Shown: positions 1 to 8,650, numbered from the stretch's first letter. The stretch: 64,000 nucleotides of DNA from JAGWBJ01 sp964291465 (GCA_964291465.2 OZ219942.1:297024-361023); one strand, 5' to 3'. Made by a program: numbers and translations. Notes: generated by a model not told the origin, from the letters alone.

Positions 1-1
1 G

Positions 2-508
2 AGCCTGATCTCCCTGCTGAGCGTCGGCGGGAGGCTCATCACGCCCATTCTGGCCGAGCGGTTCGGCGGCAAGCAGATCATGGGCGTGGCCATGTTCATA
101 CAGGGGATCACCGTGCTGGTGGTCTTCTGGGCACAGGACGTGTGGTCCTTCTACCTGTTCGCCATCCTGTTCGGCATCGGGTTCGGGGGAGAGATGTCCG
201 CCTACCTTGTCGTGAACCGGCAGTACTTCGGCGCCGGGCCCATATCCACCTGCTACGGGTTCCAGACCATGGGCGCCCTCTTGGGCCACGCCGTAGCCAC
301 GGGCCTGGCGGGCCTGATCATCTACGTAACCGGCTCCTTCGGCGTCATCCTGACCATGTCCATGGTCTTCAGCTTCCTAGGCGTGCTGGTGATCTTCAAC
401 CTGGAGTCCAGCACCCGGGTCCTCATCCCCGACTGGGAAAAGTCGCTCCCGCGGGATGCCAGGTCCGCGCCCGCGGCGGCGCCCCTGCTGGCCGGCCACC
501 AGGAGTAG
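2..508 (+). CDS. MFS transporter, C-terminal part (5' partial)
   Basis: The reading frame is open from the window edge, so the start lies outside. The visible 168 residues begin with a GRLITPILAERFGGK segment that resembles the MFS motif A loop (G-R-x-x-x-D-R-x-G-K). About four hydrophobic helices follow, the first after the motif and the last ending near FSFLGVLVIF, then a short charged cytoplasmic tail. This fits the last third of a 12-helix major facilitator, possibly an organic-anion permease. The substrate cannot be read from this fragment. The next gene is over 100 bases downstream, so the two need not share a transcript. Confidence 0.75.
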   Translation, partial: SLISLLSVGGRLITPILAERFGGKQIMGVAMFIQGITVLVVFWAQDVWSFYLFAILFGIGFGGEMSAYLVVNRQYFGAGPISTCYGFQTMGALLGHAVATGLAGLIIYVTGSFGVILTMSMVFSFLGVLVIFNLESSTRVLIPDWEKSLPRDARSAPAAAPLLAGHQE

Positions 509-625
509 CGGCCCCGTTTGGCCAGTTTTGATACTATTTATTCCACAATATCTCTTGACAGCTTGACGGCGTGAAGACCAGAATTAGGGTCAGTCATAGT
601 CCCAGGCAAGGACAGGTAACGGCCG

Positions 626-865
626 ATGACCTACATAATCACCGAGCCGTGCGTTGGGGTCAAGGACGCAACCTGCACCGATGTCTGCCCGGTGGACTGC
701 ATACACACCGCAGACGACGCAGACATGTACTACATAGACCCCTATGAGTGCATCGACTGCGGGGCCTGCGAACCCGTCTGTCCCGTCTCCGCTATCTTCT
801 ACGAGTACTCCGTCCCCGGCCACTGGAATGCCTACATAGCCAAGAACTACGACTTCTTCAAGTAG
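626..865 (+). CDS. 7Fe ferredoxin ([3Fe-4S][4Fe-4S])
   Basis: A 79-residue electron carrier. Cysteines lie at 9, 17, 21, 25, 42, 45, 48 and 52. The C-x7-C-x3-C-P and C-x2-C-x2-C-x3-C-P spacing is that of seven-iron ferredoxins such as Azotobacter FdI. By that model C9, C17 and C52 hold the [3Fe-4S] cluster, C21, C42, C45 and C48 hold the [4Fe-4S] cluster, and C25 is the extra free cysteine. The protein is acidic and lacks the long C-terminal tail of FdI. It stands alone, so its redox partner is unknown. No strong ribosome binding site is visible before the ATG. Confidence 0.93.
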   Translation: MTYIITEPCVGVKDATCTDVCPVDCIHTADDADMYYIDPYECIDCGACEPVCPVSAIFYEYSVPGHWNAYIAKNYDFFK

Positions 866-1016
866 ACGCCGCACAACGCCGTCCCCACACCGGACCTCTC
901 CTCACGCCATCCCCGACACACGCCAGCTTGACTCATGCCGGGCGCTGCACTAGACTGCGGGTCTGGGGCGCAACGGGCCCCGGGCACGCCCATCAGCCTA
1001 CAACCAGGCAGGCGCC

Positions 1017-1529
1017 ATGGACCTGAAGGAATACGTAAGGGACATACCCGACTTCCCCACCGAGGGGATACTGTTCCGGGACATCACCCCCCTTCTGAAG
1101 GACCCCACCGCCTTCGGCTACGCGGTGGATGCCCTGGCCGAGCGCTACTCCCAGCGGCCCTTCGACATGGTCGTGGCGGTAGAGGCCCGGGGGTTCCTCT
1201 TCGGCTCGCCCCTCGCCTACCGGCTGGGCAAACCCCTGATACCCGCCAGGAAGCAGGGCAAGCTCCCCTACGAGTCCATCAGGGCCGACTACTCCCTGGA
1301 GTACGGGACCAACGTGGTGGAGATGCACACCGACGCCGTTCCCCAGGGAGCGTCGGTGCTCATAGTGGACGACCTGCTGGCCACCGGCGGCACCCTGGCC
1401 GCCACCGCCCGGCTGGTGGAGCTGTCCGGGGGCCGAGTGGATGAGGTGGCCCTGGTCGTAGAGCTGGAGGGCCTGGGAGGCAGGAAGCGGCTCCGGGGCT
1501 ACGATGTGTTCTCTCTAATCCAGTACTAG
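1017..1529 (+). CDS. apt: Adenine phosphoribosyltransferase
   Basis: Cytosolic purine-salvage enzyme that makes AMP from adenine and PRPP. The 170-residue length is normal for the family. EARGFLFG at 56-63 is the Apt signature. The PRPP-binding motif VLIVDDLLATGGT lies at 114-126 with the acidic pair followed by the T/G-rich loop. The N-terminal IPDFPTEGILFRDITPLL segment is also typical. The start chosen is the ATG directly before the family's usual N-terminus. The next gene follows 47 bases downstream on the same strand. Confidence 0.97.
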   Translation: MDLKEYVRDIPDFPTEGILFRDITPLLKDPTAFGYAVDALAERYSQRPFDMVVAVEARGFLFGSPLAYRLGKPLIPARKQGKLPYESIRADYSLEYGTNVVEMHTDAVPQGASVLIVDDLLATGGTLAATARLVELSGGRVDEVALVVELEGLGGRKRLRGYDVFSLIQY

Positions 1530-1576
1530 ACCCGCGCGGCCCGTACCACGCCCCCATCCTTTCACAGGAGGAAGCC

Positions 1577-2416
1577 ATGCCGTCCAGGGTAACCATCGGC
1601 GACGTGGAGGTGCTCCTGTTCATCGACATGGTGCCGCCGGCCTATGCCCCCCTGGAGTTCTTCCCCGACGTCACCGATGAGGCGTGGGGCCCCCACCGCG
1701 ACGACTGCCTGGAGGACGGCGCGCTCCAGCTTTACTACGGCTGCTTCGCCCTCCGGTCCCAGGGCCGGGTGATCATGGTCGACACCGGCATGGGTCCCGG
1801 CCCTCACCCCACCCGGGGAAACCGGACCGGCGACCTTCTAAACCTGCTGGCCGGAGAAGGCATTGCCCCCGACGACGTGGACATCGTGGTGCACACGCAC
1901 CTGCACATGGACCACGTGGGCTGGAACGTCACCTGGGATGAGGGGACCCCCAGGCCGACCTTCCCCAGGGCCAGGTACCTGGCCCCCAGGGCCGACTGGG
2001 ACTACTTCACCCAGCCCGACGTGATGGAGAAGTTTCCCTGCATCCAGGAGTCGGTAACCCCACTGCGGTCCATGGGAGCCCTGGAGCTGATCGACGGCGA
2101 GCACAGCGTCACGCCCCAGGTGACGACGCTGCCGGCTCCGGGCCACACTCCCGGCCACGTGGCGGTCCTGGTCACGTCCCGGGGAGAAAGGGGCGTCATG
2201 GTCGGGGACGCCCTGCACAGCAGGGTGCAGGTCCAGGAGCCCGGTTGGTGCGCCCGGGCGGACATAGACAAGGACCGGGGCCTGGAGAGCCGGAAGGCCC
2301 TCCTGGACAAGGCCGAGGCCGAGGGCCTGCTGGTGGCGGCGGGGCACTTCAGGCCCGGGGACCAGTTCGGCCGCGTGGTCCGGCTCCAGGGCCGCCGGTA
2401 CTGGCAGACCGTCTAG
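1577..2416 (+). CDS. MBL-fold metallo-hydrolase
   Basis: A 279-residue metallo-beta-lactamase-fold hydrolase. The metal-binding motif HxHxDH is seen at H108, H110, D112 and H113. Further ligands are likely H190 in APGHTPGH, D211 in GDALH and H257 near the C-terminus, so a dinuclear metal site appears intact. The arrangement resembles quorum-quenching-lactonase-like or SoxH-like members, but no specificity can be inferred. A good ribosome binding site (AGGAGG) precedes the ATG. It may be co-transcribed with apt and with the lipoprotein that starts 16 bases after its stop. Confidence 0.9.
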   Translation: MPSRVTIGDVEVLLFIDMVPPAYAPLEFFPDVTDEAWGPHRDDCLEDGALQLYYGCFALRSQGRVIMVDTGMGPGPHPTRGNRTGDLLNLLAGEGIAPDDVDIVVHTHLHMDHVGWNVTWDEGTPRPTFPRARYLAPRADWDYFTQPDVMEKFPCIQESVTPLRSMGALELIDGEHSVTPQVTTLPAPGHTPGHVAVLVTSRGERGVMVGDALHSRVQVQEPGWCARADIDKDRGLESRKALLDKAEAEGLLVAAGHFRPGDQFGRVVRLQGRRYWQTV

Positions 2417-2432
2417 GCCCCACGGGGTCCCG

Positions 2433-3419
2433 ATGGCTCCTCCACGCCGCCTGGTCTCCATAACCTCGGCGCTCCTTCTGAGCGTTGCCATGGCCGCCTG
2501 CGCCGGGGACGGCGGTCCTGCCAGGGAAGTGCGGAGCCCATCCCCCACGCCGGCGCCGACGCCCTCTCCGACCCCGCCCGCGCTGCCCGGAGACGCCATG
2601 GTGCGGATACCCGCGGGGGAGTTCGTCATGGGCGCGTCCCAGGAGCAGCTTGACGCCGTCCTCGAGTTCGGGTTCTCCTCCCGGTGGATGGAACACCTGG
2701 ACCTGGTCATACGGGGCGCCACTCCCGCCCACACCGTGTACCTGGACGCCTTCGAGATAGACCTCCACGAGGTCACGAACCTCCAGTACAGCAGGTTCGT
2801 GCATACGATGGGACTCACTCCCCCGGCCTTCGTCACCGACCAGGGTCTCACCCGCCCGGACAACCCCGTGGTGGGGGTCTCCTGGGAGGACGCCGCCGCC
2901 TTCTGTGCCTGGGCGGGCAAGAGACTGCCCACCGAGGCGGAGTGGGAGAAGGCGGCCCGGGGAGTCGAGGGCTACGACTACCCCTGGGGCAACGCCTGGG
3001 ACCCGGCCAAGCTCCGCACGTCTGACGGCGTTTCTGGCCGGGACCTGGCGGGGTTCGACGACTGGGCTGACTGGATCGACGAGACCGGCTCTCCGTCATC
3101 CCCCCCGGGCAGTGCGGGCACGGCGGCCACCCCGGGCCCCGCGACCGTGGGCTCCCACCCCGAGGGGGCCAGTCCCTACGGCGTAATGGACATGGCCGGC
3201 AACGTGTGGGAGTGGGTCGCAGACTGGTTCGACGCCGACTACTACAAGGTCTCTCCCCAACGGAACCCAACGGGCCCCGAGACGGGCCAGCGCCGAGTGC
3301 TGAGGGGCGGCGGATGGGACGCACCCAGGGTCATGGCCTACACCTGGTTCCGGGAGGACTTCATGACCCCTTCGGAGAAGAGGGACGTGACGGGCTTCCG
3401 CTGCGCCCGGGACGGCTAG
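2433..3419 (+). CDS. Lipoprotein with formylglycine-generating-enzyme-like (SUMF1) domain
   Basis: A 328-residue secreted lipoprotein. The signal peptide ends in AMAAC with C23 as the lipidated residue. A Pro/Thr/Ser linker runs to about residue 48. The rest is the FGE/SUMF1 fold: a start like MVRIPAGEFVMG, then GVSWEDAAAFCAWAGKRLPTEAEWE, DMAGNVWEWVADW, and the ending RGGGW...GFRCA. The paired catalytic cysteines of true FGE are not seen in the C-terminal part, so it is probably not an active sulfatase-maturation enzyme. Other members of this fold bind glycans or act in non-FGE roles. No sulfatase is encoded nearby. Confidence 0.88.
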   Translation: MAPPRRLVSITSALLLSVAMAACAGDGGPAREVRSPSPTPAPTPSPTPPALPGDAMVRIPAGEFVMGASQEQLDAVLEFGFSSRWMEHLDLVIRGATPAHTVYLDAFEIDLHEVTNLQYSRFVHTMGLTPPAFVTDQGLTRPDNPVVGVSWEDAAAFCAWAGKRLPTEAEWEKAARGVEGYDYPWGNAWDPAKLRTSDGVSGRDLAGFDDWADWIDETGSPSSPPGSAGTAATPGPATVGSHPEGASPYGVMDMAGNVWEWVADWFDADYYKVSPQRNPTGPETGQRRVLRGGGWDAPRVMAYTWFREDFMTPSEKRDVTGFRCARDG

Positions 3420-3459
3420 GCCCCGGGGCGCGGGCATCGCCGTCCCCGGGGCGCCCGGC

Positions 3460-4872
3460 CTACAGGGCGGGCCGCCTGGTATGCCAGTCCGTGGCGCGCT
3501 CGTAGGCGTGGCCGACGCGCAGGACCGTCACCTCGTCGAAGGGGCGTCCCGCTATCTGCAGCCCGATGGGCAGGCCGTCGTCGGAGAAGCCGCAGGGCAC
3601 CGACATGGACGGGTACCCGTTGACGTTGAAGGCCCGGCTGTACTGGGTCAGAGTGGGGACCGACCCCACCGTCCTATCGCCGATCTGCACCGAGGTCGCG
3701 CCGATCTCGTGGGCCACTATCGGCACCGACGGGCCGATGAGCACGTCCACGTCCCGGAGCAGCGAGGCGGTCTCCTGCTCCAACAGGGTCCGGCCCCGCT
3801 GGGCCCGCAGGAAGTCGGCGGCGGAGAAGAACATCCCCGCCTCCAGCCTGAGCCTGGCGGGAGGGTATATCTCCGCGCCCCGGGTCACGACGATGTCCCG
3901 GTTGGCGGCCGTGGCCTCCCCCATGAGTATGACGGTGGAGATGGCCGCGGAGTCGAGATAGGTGGGCCACGACACCTCCTTGACGGTGGCGCCCAGCTCA
4001 CCCAGCAGGTTCACCGCCGAGCGCACTGCGGCCTCCACCTGGGAGTCCACGGGCACGTCGAAGTACTCCGAGGGCACGCCCACCCGGAGTCCCCGCACGT
4101 CGCCGGTCAGCCCGCTGGTGAAGTCGGGGACCGGGACGTTGGCCGAGGAGGGGTCCCGGGGGTCGTAGCCCGCGATGGCGTTCATGGCCAGGGCGCAGTC
4201 CTCCACGGTGCGGCACATGGGCCCCGGATGGTCCAGGGTCCAGGACAGCGCATTGAGGCCGTACTTGCTGAGACGCCCGAAGGTCGGCTTCAGCCCGGCC
4301 AGGCCGCACAGGGCGCTGGGGATGCGGACCGACCCGCCAGTGTCGGTGCCCATGGTGATGGTCGCCTGGCCCGAGGCGGCCGCGGAGCCGGACCCGCCGC
4401 TGGAGCCGCCGCTTATCCGCCTGGGGTCCCAGGGGTTGTGCATGTGCCCGTAGTCGTCGTTCTCGCCCGTGGGCCCAAATGCGAAGGGGTGCAGGTTCGT
4501 CTTGCCCAGGAGTACGGTGCCAGCCTCCCGGAACCGTTCGGCGATAGTGCAATCGTAGTCCGGCACGAAGCTGTCGTACACGCGGGAGCCGAAGGTGTTC
4601 TTCACCCCCTTCACGTAGTACAGGTCCTTCAGGCCCAGGGGGACGCCGTGCAATGGCCCCCGGTAGCGGCCGGCCTGTATCTCCTCCTCGGCCCGCCGGG
4701 CCGCCGCCATGGCCTCCTCGGGCATGAGGGTGATGAAGGAGTTCAGAGTGGGCTCCAGGGCTTCGATGCGCGCCAGGTGGGCCTCCGCCACCTCGACGGG
4801 GGAGACCTCCTTGCTGCTGATGAGGGCGGCCAGCCGGCCTGCGCTGGCGAAACAGAGCTCCGTTGCGTCCAT
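3460..4872 (-). CDS. Amidase (amidase-signature family, GatA-like)
   Basis: A 470-residue amidase-signature hydrolase. The catalytic triad can be placed as K82 (GLKDLY), cis-Ser near S157 in GGSSGGSGSA, and nucleophile S181 in TDTGGSVRIPS. The remaining fold (KPTFGRLS, CRTVEDCALAMNAIAG) matches GatA-type amidases. The gene lies 47 bases downstream of a GatC-like small protein and there is no gatB here. An independent amide hydrolase with a small accessory subunit (compare AtzE/AtzG) is therefore more likely than a tRNA amidotransferase. AGGAG precedes the ATG. The substrate is unknown. Confidence 0.92.
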   Translation of the reverse strand: MDATELCFASAGRLAALISSKEVSPVEVAEAHLARIEALEPTLNSFITLMPEEAMAAARRAEEEIQAGRYRGPLHGVPLGLKDLYYVKGVKNTFGSRVYDSFVPDYDCTIAERFREAGTVLLGKTNLHPFAFGPTGENDDYGHMHNPWDPRRISGGSSGGSGSAAASGQATITMGTDTGGSVRIPSALCGLAGLKPTFGRLSKYGLNALSWTLDHPGPMCRTVEDCALAMNAIAGYDPRDPSSANVPVPDFTSGLTGDVRGLRVGVPSEYFDVPVDSQVEAAVRSAVNLLGELGATVKEVSWPTYLDSAAISTVILMGEATAANRDIVVTRGAEIYPPARLRLEAGMFFSAADFLRAQRGRTLLEQETASLLRDVDVLIGPSVPIVAHEIGATSVQIGDRTVGSVPTLTQYSRAFNVNGYPSMSVPCGFSDDGLPIGLQIAGRPFDEVTVLRVGHAYERATDWHTRRPAL

Positions 4873-4919
4873 GGTCCACTCCTATCGCGCCCCGTTCTCC
4901 CGGGGCCGGGCGATTTCGC

Positions 4920-5117
4920 TTACTCCGTGGGCGGGGTGTAGGTGGTAGCCGGCTCGATGCCCGAAAGGTCCATCTCCCGCAGGTGCTTCACGTTGGGGAG
5001 CAGGCCTTGGACGACGGCGTACAGCTCGTCCATGTGCTTGGTGTCGGTCACGTCCAGCCCCGAGGACTCGGCTATCTGAAGGAACGTCTCCTTGCTCATC
5101 TCTCCAGGTTCGGCCAC
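4920..5117 (-). CDS. GatC-like small amidase partner
   Basis: A 65-residue protein starting at GTG, with AAGGAGG six bases upstream. It is short, acidic and helical. The C-terminal half, VKHLREMDLSGIEPATTY, resembles the GatC tail that wraps around GatA (LREMDLSGVEPATHY in many GatC-like proteins). It sits directly upstream of the amidase on the same strand, so it probably stabilises or matures that enzyme. It is shorter than true GatC (about 95 residues) and lacks a clear N-terminal GatC helix. Confidence 0.75.
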   Translation of the reverse strand: MAEPGEMSKETFLQIAESSGLDVTDTKHMDELYAVVQGLLPNVKHLREMDLSGIEPATTYTPPTE

Positions 5118-5190
5118 GGTGCGCCTCCTTTGCGGTGGGTCAGAGCTTGAAGAATATCATACCAGCGGCCCCCGGTCATCCTCACCCCGG

Positions 5191-5211
5191 CCCTCTCCCA
5201 GGGGGAGAGGG
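5191..5211. repeat. Intergenic REP-like hairpin
   Basis: CCCTCTCCC and GGGAGAGGG form an inverted pair in the gap between the GatC-like gene and the aldolase gene. A nearly identical palindrome occurs at 33419-33438. Together they look like members of a short dispersed repeat. There is no T-run, so terminator activity is doubtful. Confidence 0.5.
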
Positions 5212-5250
5212 GGAATAATGGTCGCGCCCGGCTAACGGGGTCACGCTGGG

Positions 5251-7317
5251 CTATCGCGGGAAGGCGTCCCGCAGGCCGCCGTCGACGGGGATCATGGCCC
5301 CGGTGGTCTTGGCCAAGCCGTCGCCGGCCAGGAAGAGCACCGCCTCGGCCACGTCGGAGGCGGTGACCCGCTCCCTCAGCAGATTGCGCCGGCGATAGAA
5401 CTCCTCGATCTCGTCGACCCCTATGCCATGGGCGCCGGCCCTCTGCTCCCGCACCTCCCGGGACCACAGGTTGGAGCCCTGGAATACGGCGTCGGGGTTG
5501 ACCACGTTGCACCGGATGCCGAACTCGCCGTTCTCGATGGCCAGGACCCTGGCGAGCTGGACCTCGGCGGCCTTGGAGGCGCTGTATGCGCCGAAGTCCT
5601 TGCCCGGCGACGGGACGTTCTTGGTGCCGATGAACACCAGGCTGCCCCCGGTGGCCTGCTCCCGCATGGTCCGCACCGCCTCCCGGGCGGCCAGGAAGTG
5701 GCCCGTGGTGTTGACGTCGAAGGCCCTCTGCCACTCCTCCAGCGACAGCCGGTCTATGGCCCCCACTGGCGCGATGCCGGCGTTGGACACCAGGATGTCC
5801 AGGCCGCCGTAGGCGAGGCGAGTGCGATCGAAGGCCGCCGAAACGTCTTCCTCCCTGGTCACGTCCATCGGACAGGCCATGGCCCGTCCCTGGCCGTGGC
5901 TGCCCACCAGCTCCTCCGCCAGGGCCGCAGCGCGCCGGGCGTCCAAGTCGGCGACCACCACGTGGGCCCCCGCGGACGCCAGACGCCTGCATATGCCCTC
6001 GCCGATGCCATGGGCGCCTCCGGTGACCAGGGCGACCCGCCCGGCCAGAAGCCCCTCCCCGGGGGCCAGGGACAGCTTGTACAGCTCCATGGGCCAGTAT
6101 TCGGCCTCGAAGGCGTCCCTCTCGCTGAGGGAGATGTAGCTCCCCACTGCCTCGGCGGCGGCCAGCACGTCTATGGTGTGCCGGTACATGTCCGAGACGA
6201 TGGATGCCGCCCGCGCGTCCTTCCCCGCGGTCCACATCCCCACGCCGGGGGCCAGGACGACCCTGGGATGGGGGTCCCGCATGGGGACAGCCCCGTCCGA
6301 GTGACGCCTGTACCAGTCCTCGTACGCCTGGGCGTAGCGGTCCACGCCGCGTCCCAGGGCCTCCCGGAGGGCCGGGAGGTCCTCCGGGTCCTGCACGTCC
6401 ACCCACAGCGGTACCCGCTTGGTGTGGATCAGATGGTCCGGAGTGGCCGGGCCTATGCCCGTCAGGTGAGGGCCATCTTCCGAGGCCAACAGGTCCAGCA
6501 CTTCGGGGGAGTCGTCGTAGTGCAGGACCCCGCGGGAGGTGCGGCAGACCAGGCCCCGCAGGGCCGGCGCCAGGGCCGCGGCGACCTGCCGGCGGCGTTC
6601 GGGGGATGGCGGCAGCCATGGTCCCTTGGCCGGGGGAAAGACGGTCTTGCCCCGGGCCTTGCTGGCCGCGTACTCCTCGGCCCGGGTCACCAGGTCGATG
6701 TGCCGCTCGTAGGCCTCCCGTGGGTCGTCGCCCCAGGTGACCAGACCGTGGTTGGACAGCACCACACCCCGGCGGCCGCTTTCCTCCCTCGCTACGCTCC
6801 CGACCAGCTTGGACAGCCGGAATCCGGGCCGGATGTACTCCACAACCGGGGCCTCGTCGCCGTAGGCGTCCCGGGTCGCCTCCCGCGGGTCGCCGCTGTT
6901 GGTGAGGGAGATGACCGCGTCGGAGTGGGAGTGGACGACGCTGGCAGCGGGGATGAAGGCGTGGAGCAGCGTCTCGATGGAGGGCCTGCGGGTGCCCGGC
7001 TCCAGGGCGCAGTGCGCCAGGTACGCTACCATCTCCTCGTCGGCCATCTCGTCCCGGTCGAAGAGGGCGGCCACGTCCTCCAGCCGGAGGGCCGCAAAGT
7101 CCTCGGGGCGGGCGGTCTTCAGGTCGGCGCCGCTGCTCTTGATGACCAGGGCCGGGGTGTCCCGCCCGCGAAAGTCCGGCAGGGTGGTCTTGACGGAGGT
7201 GTTGCCCCCGCCCCAAAGCACCAGGGAGGGCTCGGCCCCGACGAGCCTGCTCTGGTAGACGAGCAGATCCAGGTCCGTCATGCCGGATGTGTCGCCGTCG
7301 TTCCAGAGGTTACGCAT
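5251..7317 (-). CDS. Bifunctional class II aldolase / short-chain dehydrogenase
   Basis: A 688-residue fusion. The N-terminal part (about 1-400) is a class II aldolase of the RhaD/AraD type with the GGGNTS loop and a metal-site HSHSD segment near 130. The C-terminal part (about 428-688) is a Rossmann SDR with TGGAHGIGEG for cofactor and the Y578-x3-K582 pair (YSASK). The order matches rhamnulose-1-phosphate aldolase/lactaldehyde dehydrogenase fusions, so a deoxy-sugar phosphate is a likely substrate. No rhamnose isomerase or kinase lies nearby. The first 439 bases are duplicated at 10249-10687. The start codon lies inside the end of the upstream toxin gene, so this copy has lost its ancestral leader. 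Confidence 0.9.
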   Translation of the reverse strand: MRNLWNDGDTSGMTDLDLLVYQSRLVGAEPSLVLWGGGNTSVKTTLPDFRGRDTPALVIKSSGADLKTARPEDFAALRLEDVAALFDRDEMADEEMVAYLAHCALEPGTRRPSIETLLHAFIPAASVVHSHSDAVISLTNSGDPREATRDAYGDEAPVVEYIRPGFRLSKLVGSVAREESGRRGVVLSNHGLVTWGDDPREAYERHIDLVTRAEEYAASKARGKTVFPPAKGPWLPPSPERRRQVAAALAPALRGLVCRTSRGVLHYDDSPEVLDLLASEDGPHLTGIGPATPDHLIHTKRVPLWVDVQDPEDLPALREALGRGVDRYAQAYEDWYRRHSDGAVPMRDPHPRVVLAPGVGMWTAGKDARAASIVSDMYRHTIDVLAAAEAVGSYISLSERDAFEAEYWPMELYKLSLAPGEGLLAGRVALVTGGAHGIGEGICRRLASAGAHVVVADLDARRAAALAEELVGSHGQGRAMACPMDVTREEDVSAAFDRTRLAYGGLDILVSNAGIAPVGAIDRLSLEEWQRAFDVNTTGHFLAAREAVRTMREQATGGSLVFIGTKNVPSPGKDFGAYSASKAAEVQLARVLAIENGEFGIRCNVVNPDAVFQGSNLWSREVREQRAGAHGIGVDEIEEFYRRRNLLRERVTASDVAEAVLFLAGDGLAKTTGAMIPVDGGLRDAFPR
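6879..7317 (-). repeat. 439-bp direct repeat, copy 1 (5' end of intact aldolase gene)
   Basis: This block matches 10249-10687 in the same orientation with no indels. I count nine mismatches in the last 426 bases (about 98% identity). The match stops exactly at the ATG on the upstream side. The two copies flank about 2.9 kb of lower-GC DNA, the pattern left by single-crossover integration of a circular molecule. Confidence 0.93.
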
Positions 7318-7687
7318 TCGGATGGCCTTGGGTGATCATCCCCCGAGCAAATCTCAGGAACTCCCCTAGTCCTTGCTCAGGGTCATCCGCTATATCACTC
7401 TCTATCACGGTATGGCGCTCTCCCGAATGAAAATGCTTGGGGAACGAACCCACGCTTCGCCACTGTAAGTGAGGGATGTTGTCATGCCGGTAAATGGTCC
7501 CGTCAACGGAGGTTCGTTCCCAATGATAAGCGAATCGTCCTGGTATCTGGCCTGACCACCAGAAGTCGACGTAGGACCCGTCAATGAGCACCACCCTCAG
7601 CTTGTTTCTGATGATAGTCGTGGACGCGACAATCTCGGGGAACTCTACCTCGGCAAGCCGACCAAGACCCACCAGATCTGGCATCAC
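7310..7687 (-). CDS. TumE-like (DUF6516) toxin-family protein
   Basis: A 125-residue protein. The pattern NKLRVVLIDGSYVDFWW, FAYHWERT, then RHDNIPH and PKHFHSG matches the DUF6516/TumE family of proposed toxins. It is preceded and overlapped by a small helical partner, as usual for toxin-antitoxin pairs. Its start (GTG or the adjacent ATG) overlaps the partner's stop. Its stop codon is formed by the first bases of the aldolase gene: the final GCG TAA is read from ATGCGTAAC. The C-terminus therefore appears to have been fixed by the insertion event. Biochemical activity of the family is not well known. Confidence 0.8.
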   Translation of the reverse strand: MMPDLVGLGRLAEVEFPEIVASTTIIRNKLRVVLIDGSYVDFWWSGQIPGRFAYHWERTSVDGTIYRHDNIPHLQWRSVGSFPKHFHSGERHTVIESDIADDPEQGLGEFLRFARGMITQGHPNA

Positions 7688-7962
7688 ACATCCAAGAGCA
7701 TGGCCTTTATCCGCTCGACGCGGGTGGTCAGATAGTCAACTTGCTGGAAGTCCTCCAGTATCGCCTCTTCATCGATCTCTCCCTGCTGAAGTAGCCGGTC
7801 CATTTCTTCCAGAGACTCAACGCCGAACTTGGCGCAGCGCGCCTGCCGCTCGGTTTCCAACAGGCGCAACTGTTCCAAGAGGAAGGCTCGGATGCCCTCC
7901 CTAGTCAAGGCTTCCTCAGTCAGAGAGAACTCCTTGGCTACGCTGGCTACATCCACTGACAT
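7684..7962 (-). CDS. Putative antitoxin partner of TumE-like protein
   Basis: A 92-residue helical, acidic protein. The ATG chosen has GGGAGGTGACG immediately upstream; an upstream in-frame start would add 12 unsupported residues. It is predicted to be mostly coiled coil: EQLRLLETERQARCAKFGVES followed by an acidic stretch and a second helix. It is translationally coupled to the TumE-like gene. By position and size it is the antitoxin. No DNA-binding motif is obvious. Confidence 0.7.
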   Translation of the reverse strand: MSVDVASVAKEFSLTEEALTREGIRAFLLEQLRLLETERQARCAKFGVESLEEMDRLLQQGEIDEEAILEDFQQVDYLTTRVERIKAMLLDV

Positions 7963-8040
7963 CGTCACCTCCCAATGAGCCCCAGAGCGACACTTCAAGT
8001 AGACGATTTCTGTTCCCAGTTTAGCATGAACTCAAGGTTC

Positions 8041-8625
8041 CTATGTTTTGTTGGATGAGTCTTCCTTCGCGCTCATATGTTTGACCACCTCGTAAGTCCA
8101 GGTTGCTCCTCCTGAGTCCACCACGACTACTGTATGGCCCTTTGAGATGAGTCCTTCGATCTCGGTCTTCACGGCGTCGAGAGTCCCTGTGGGAAAAGTA
8201 TTGTTGCCCGCAAAGTCATAAGTTGGGTGTTCGCAGACCAAAATGCCGAGGTTCTCATGGTAACGATCCACCCACTCTTGGAATGTCGGACGCTTCCCGC
8301 GTTCCGAAGACGTATCGAATCCACCGCAAAAGCTGTAGAACGAGAACTCACTATCTCCGTCAGGCCCGTGTTTGCGTCCCAAGAGCGATACAATCGCCAC
8401 GTTGGAACCGCAGTGTATTGGAAGTCCCACAACCCAACGATGTACCGAATCGTCTGGCACTTGCTTGTTCTTGCCTGCTGCATCTCCCGTTCGACCGGGC
8501 CTGGCACAGGTATAGAGACCAGCAGAGCCTGTTCGGGTGTCAATTATCCAGCGTCTAAGTTTGTAGGGTTTCGTGGGCTTGAGTTCGGACACCCTAAAAA
8601 CCCTAGGACGACTCTTACGTGGCAT
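8041..8625 (-). CDS. Hypothetical protein of the accessory island
   Basis: A 194-residue protein with a basic N-terminus (MPRKSRPRVFRVSELKPTKP). The C-terminal half, from about residue 110, alternates strands and helices around the segment LISKGHTVVVVDSGGATWTYEV. That part faintly recalls the active-site region of tyrosine-phosphatase-like folds, but the cysteine is absent and I do not assign it. GGAG lies five bases before the ATG. The gene starts 25 bases downstream of the HEPN/zinc-finger gene and is probably co-transcribed with it. Lower GC than the flanking core genes supports recent transfer. Confidence 0.6.
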   Translation of the reverse strand: MPRKSRPRVFRVSELKPTKPYKLRRWIIDTRTGSAGLYTCARPGRTGDAAGKNKQVPDDSVHRWVVGLPIHCGSNVAIVSLLGRKHGPDGDSEFSFYSFCGGFDTSSERGKRPTFQEWVDRYHENLGILVCEHPTYDFAGNNTFPTGTLDAVKTEIEGLISKGHTVVVVDSGGATWTYEVVKHMSAKEDSSNKT

Positions 8626-8650
8626 GTTGCCTCCGCTCCGACGGCTACTC

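Noticed and set aside
3460..5117. Complete tRNA amidotransferase (gatCAB)
   Set aside because: Only an A-like and a shortened C-like gene are present. gatB is absent and the flanks belong to other functions.
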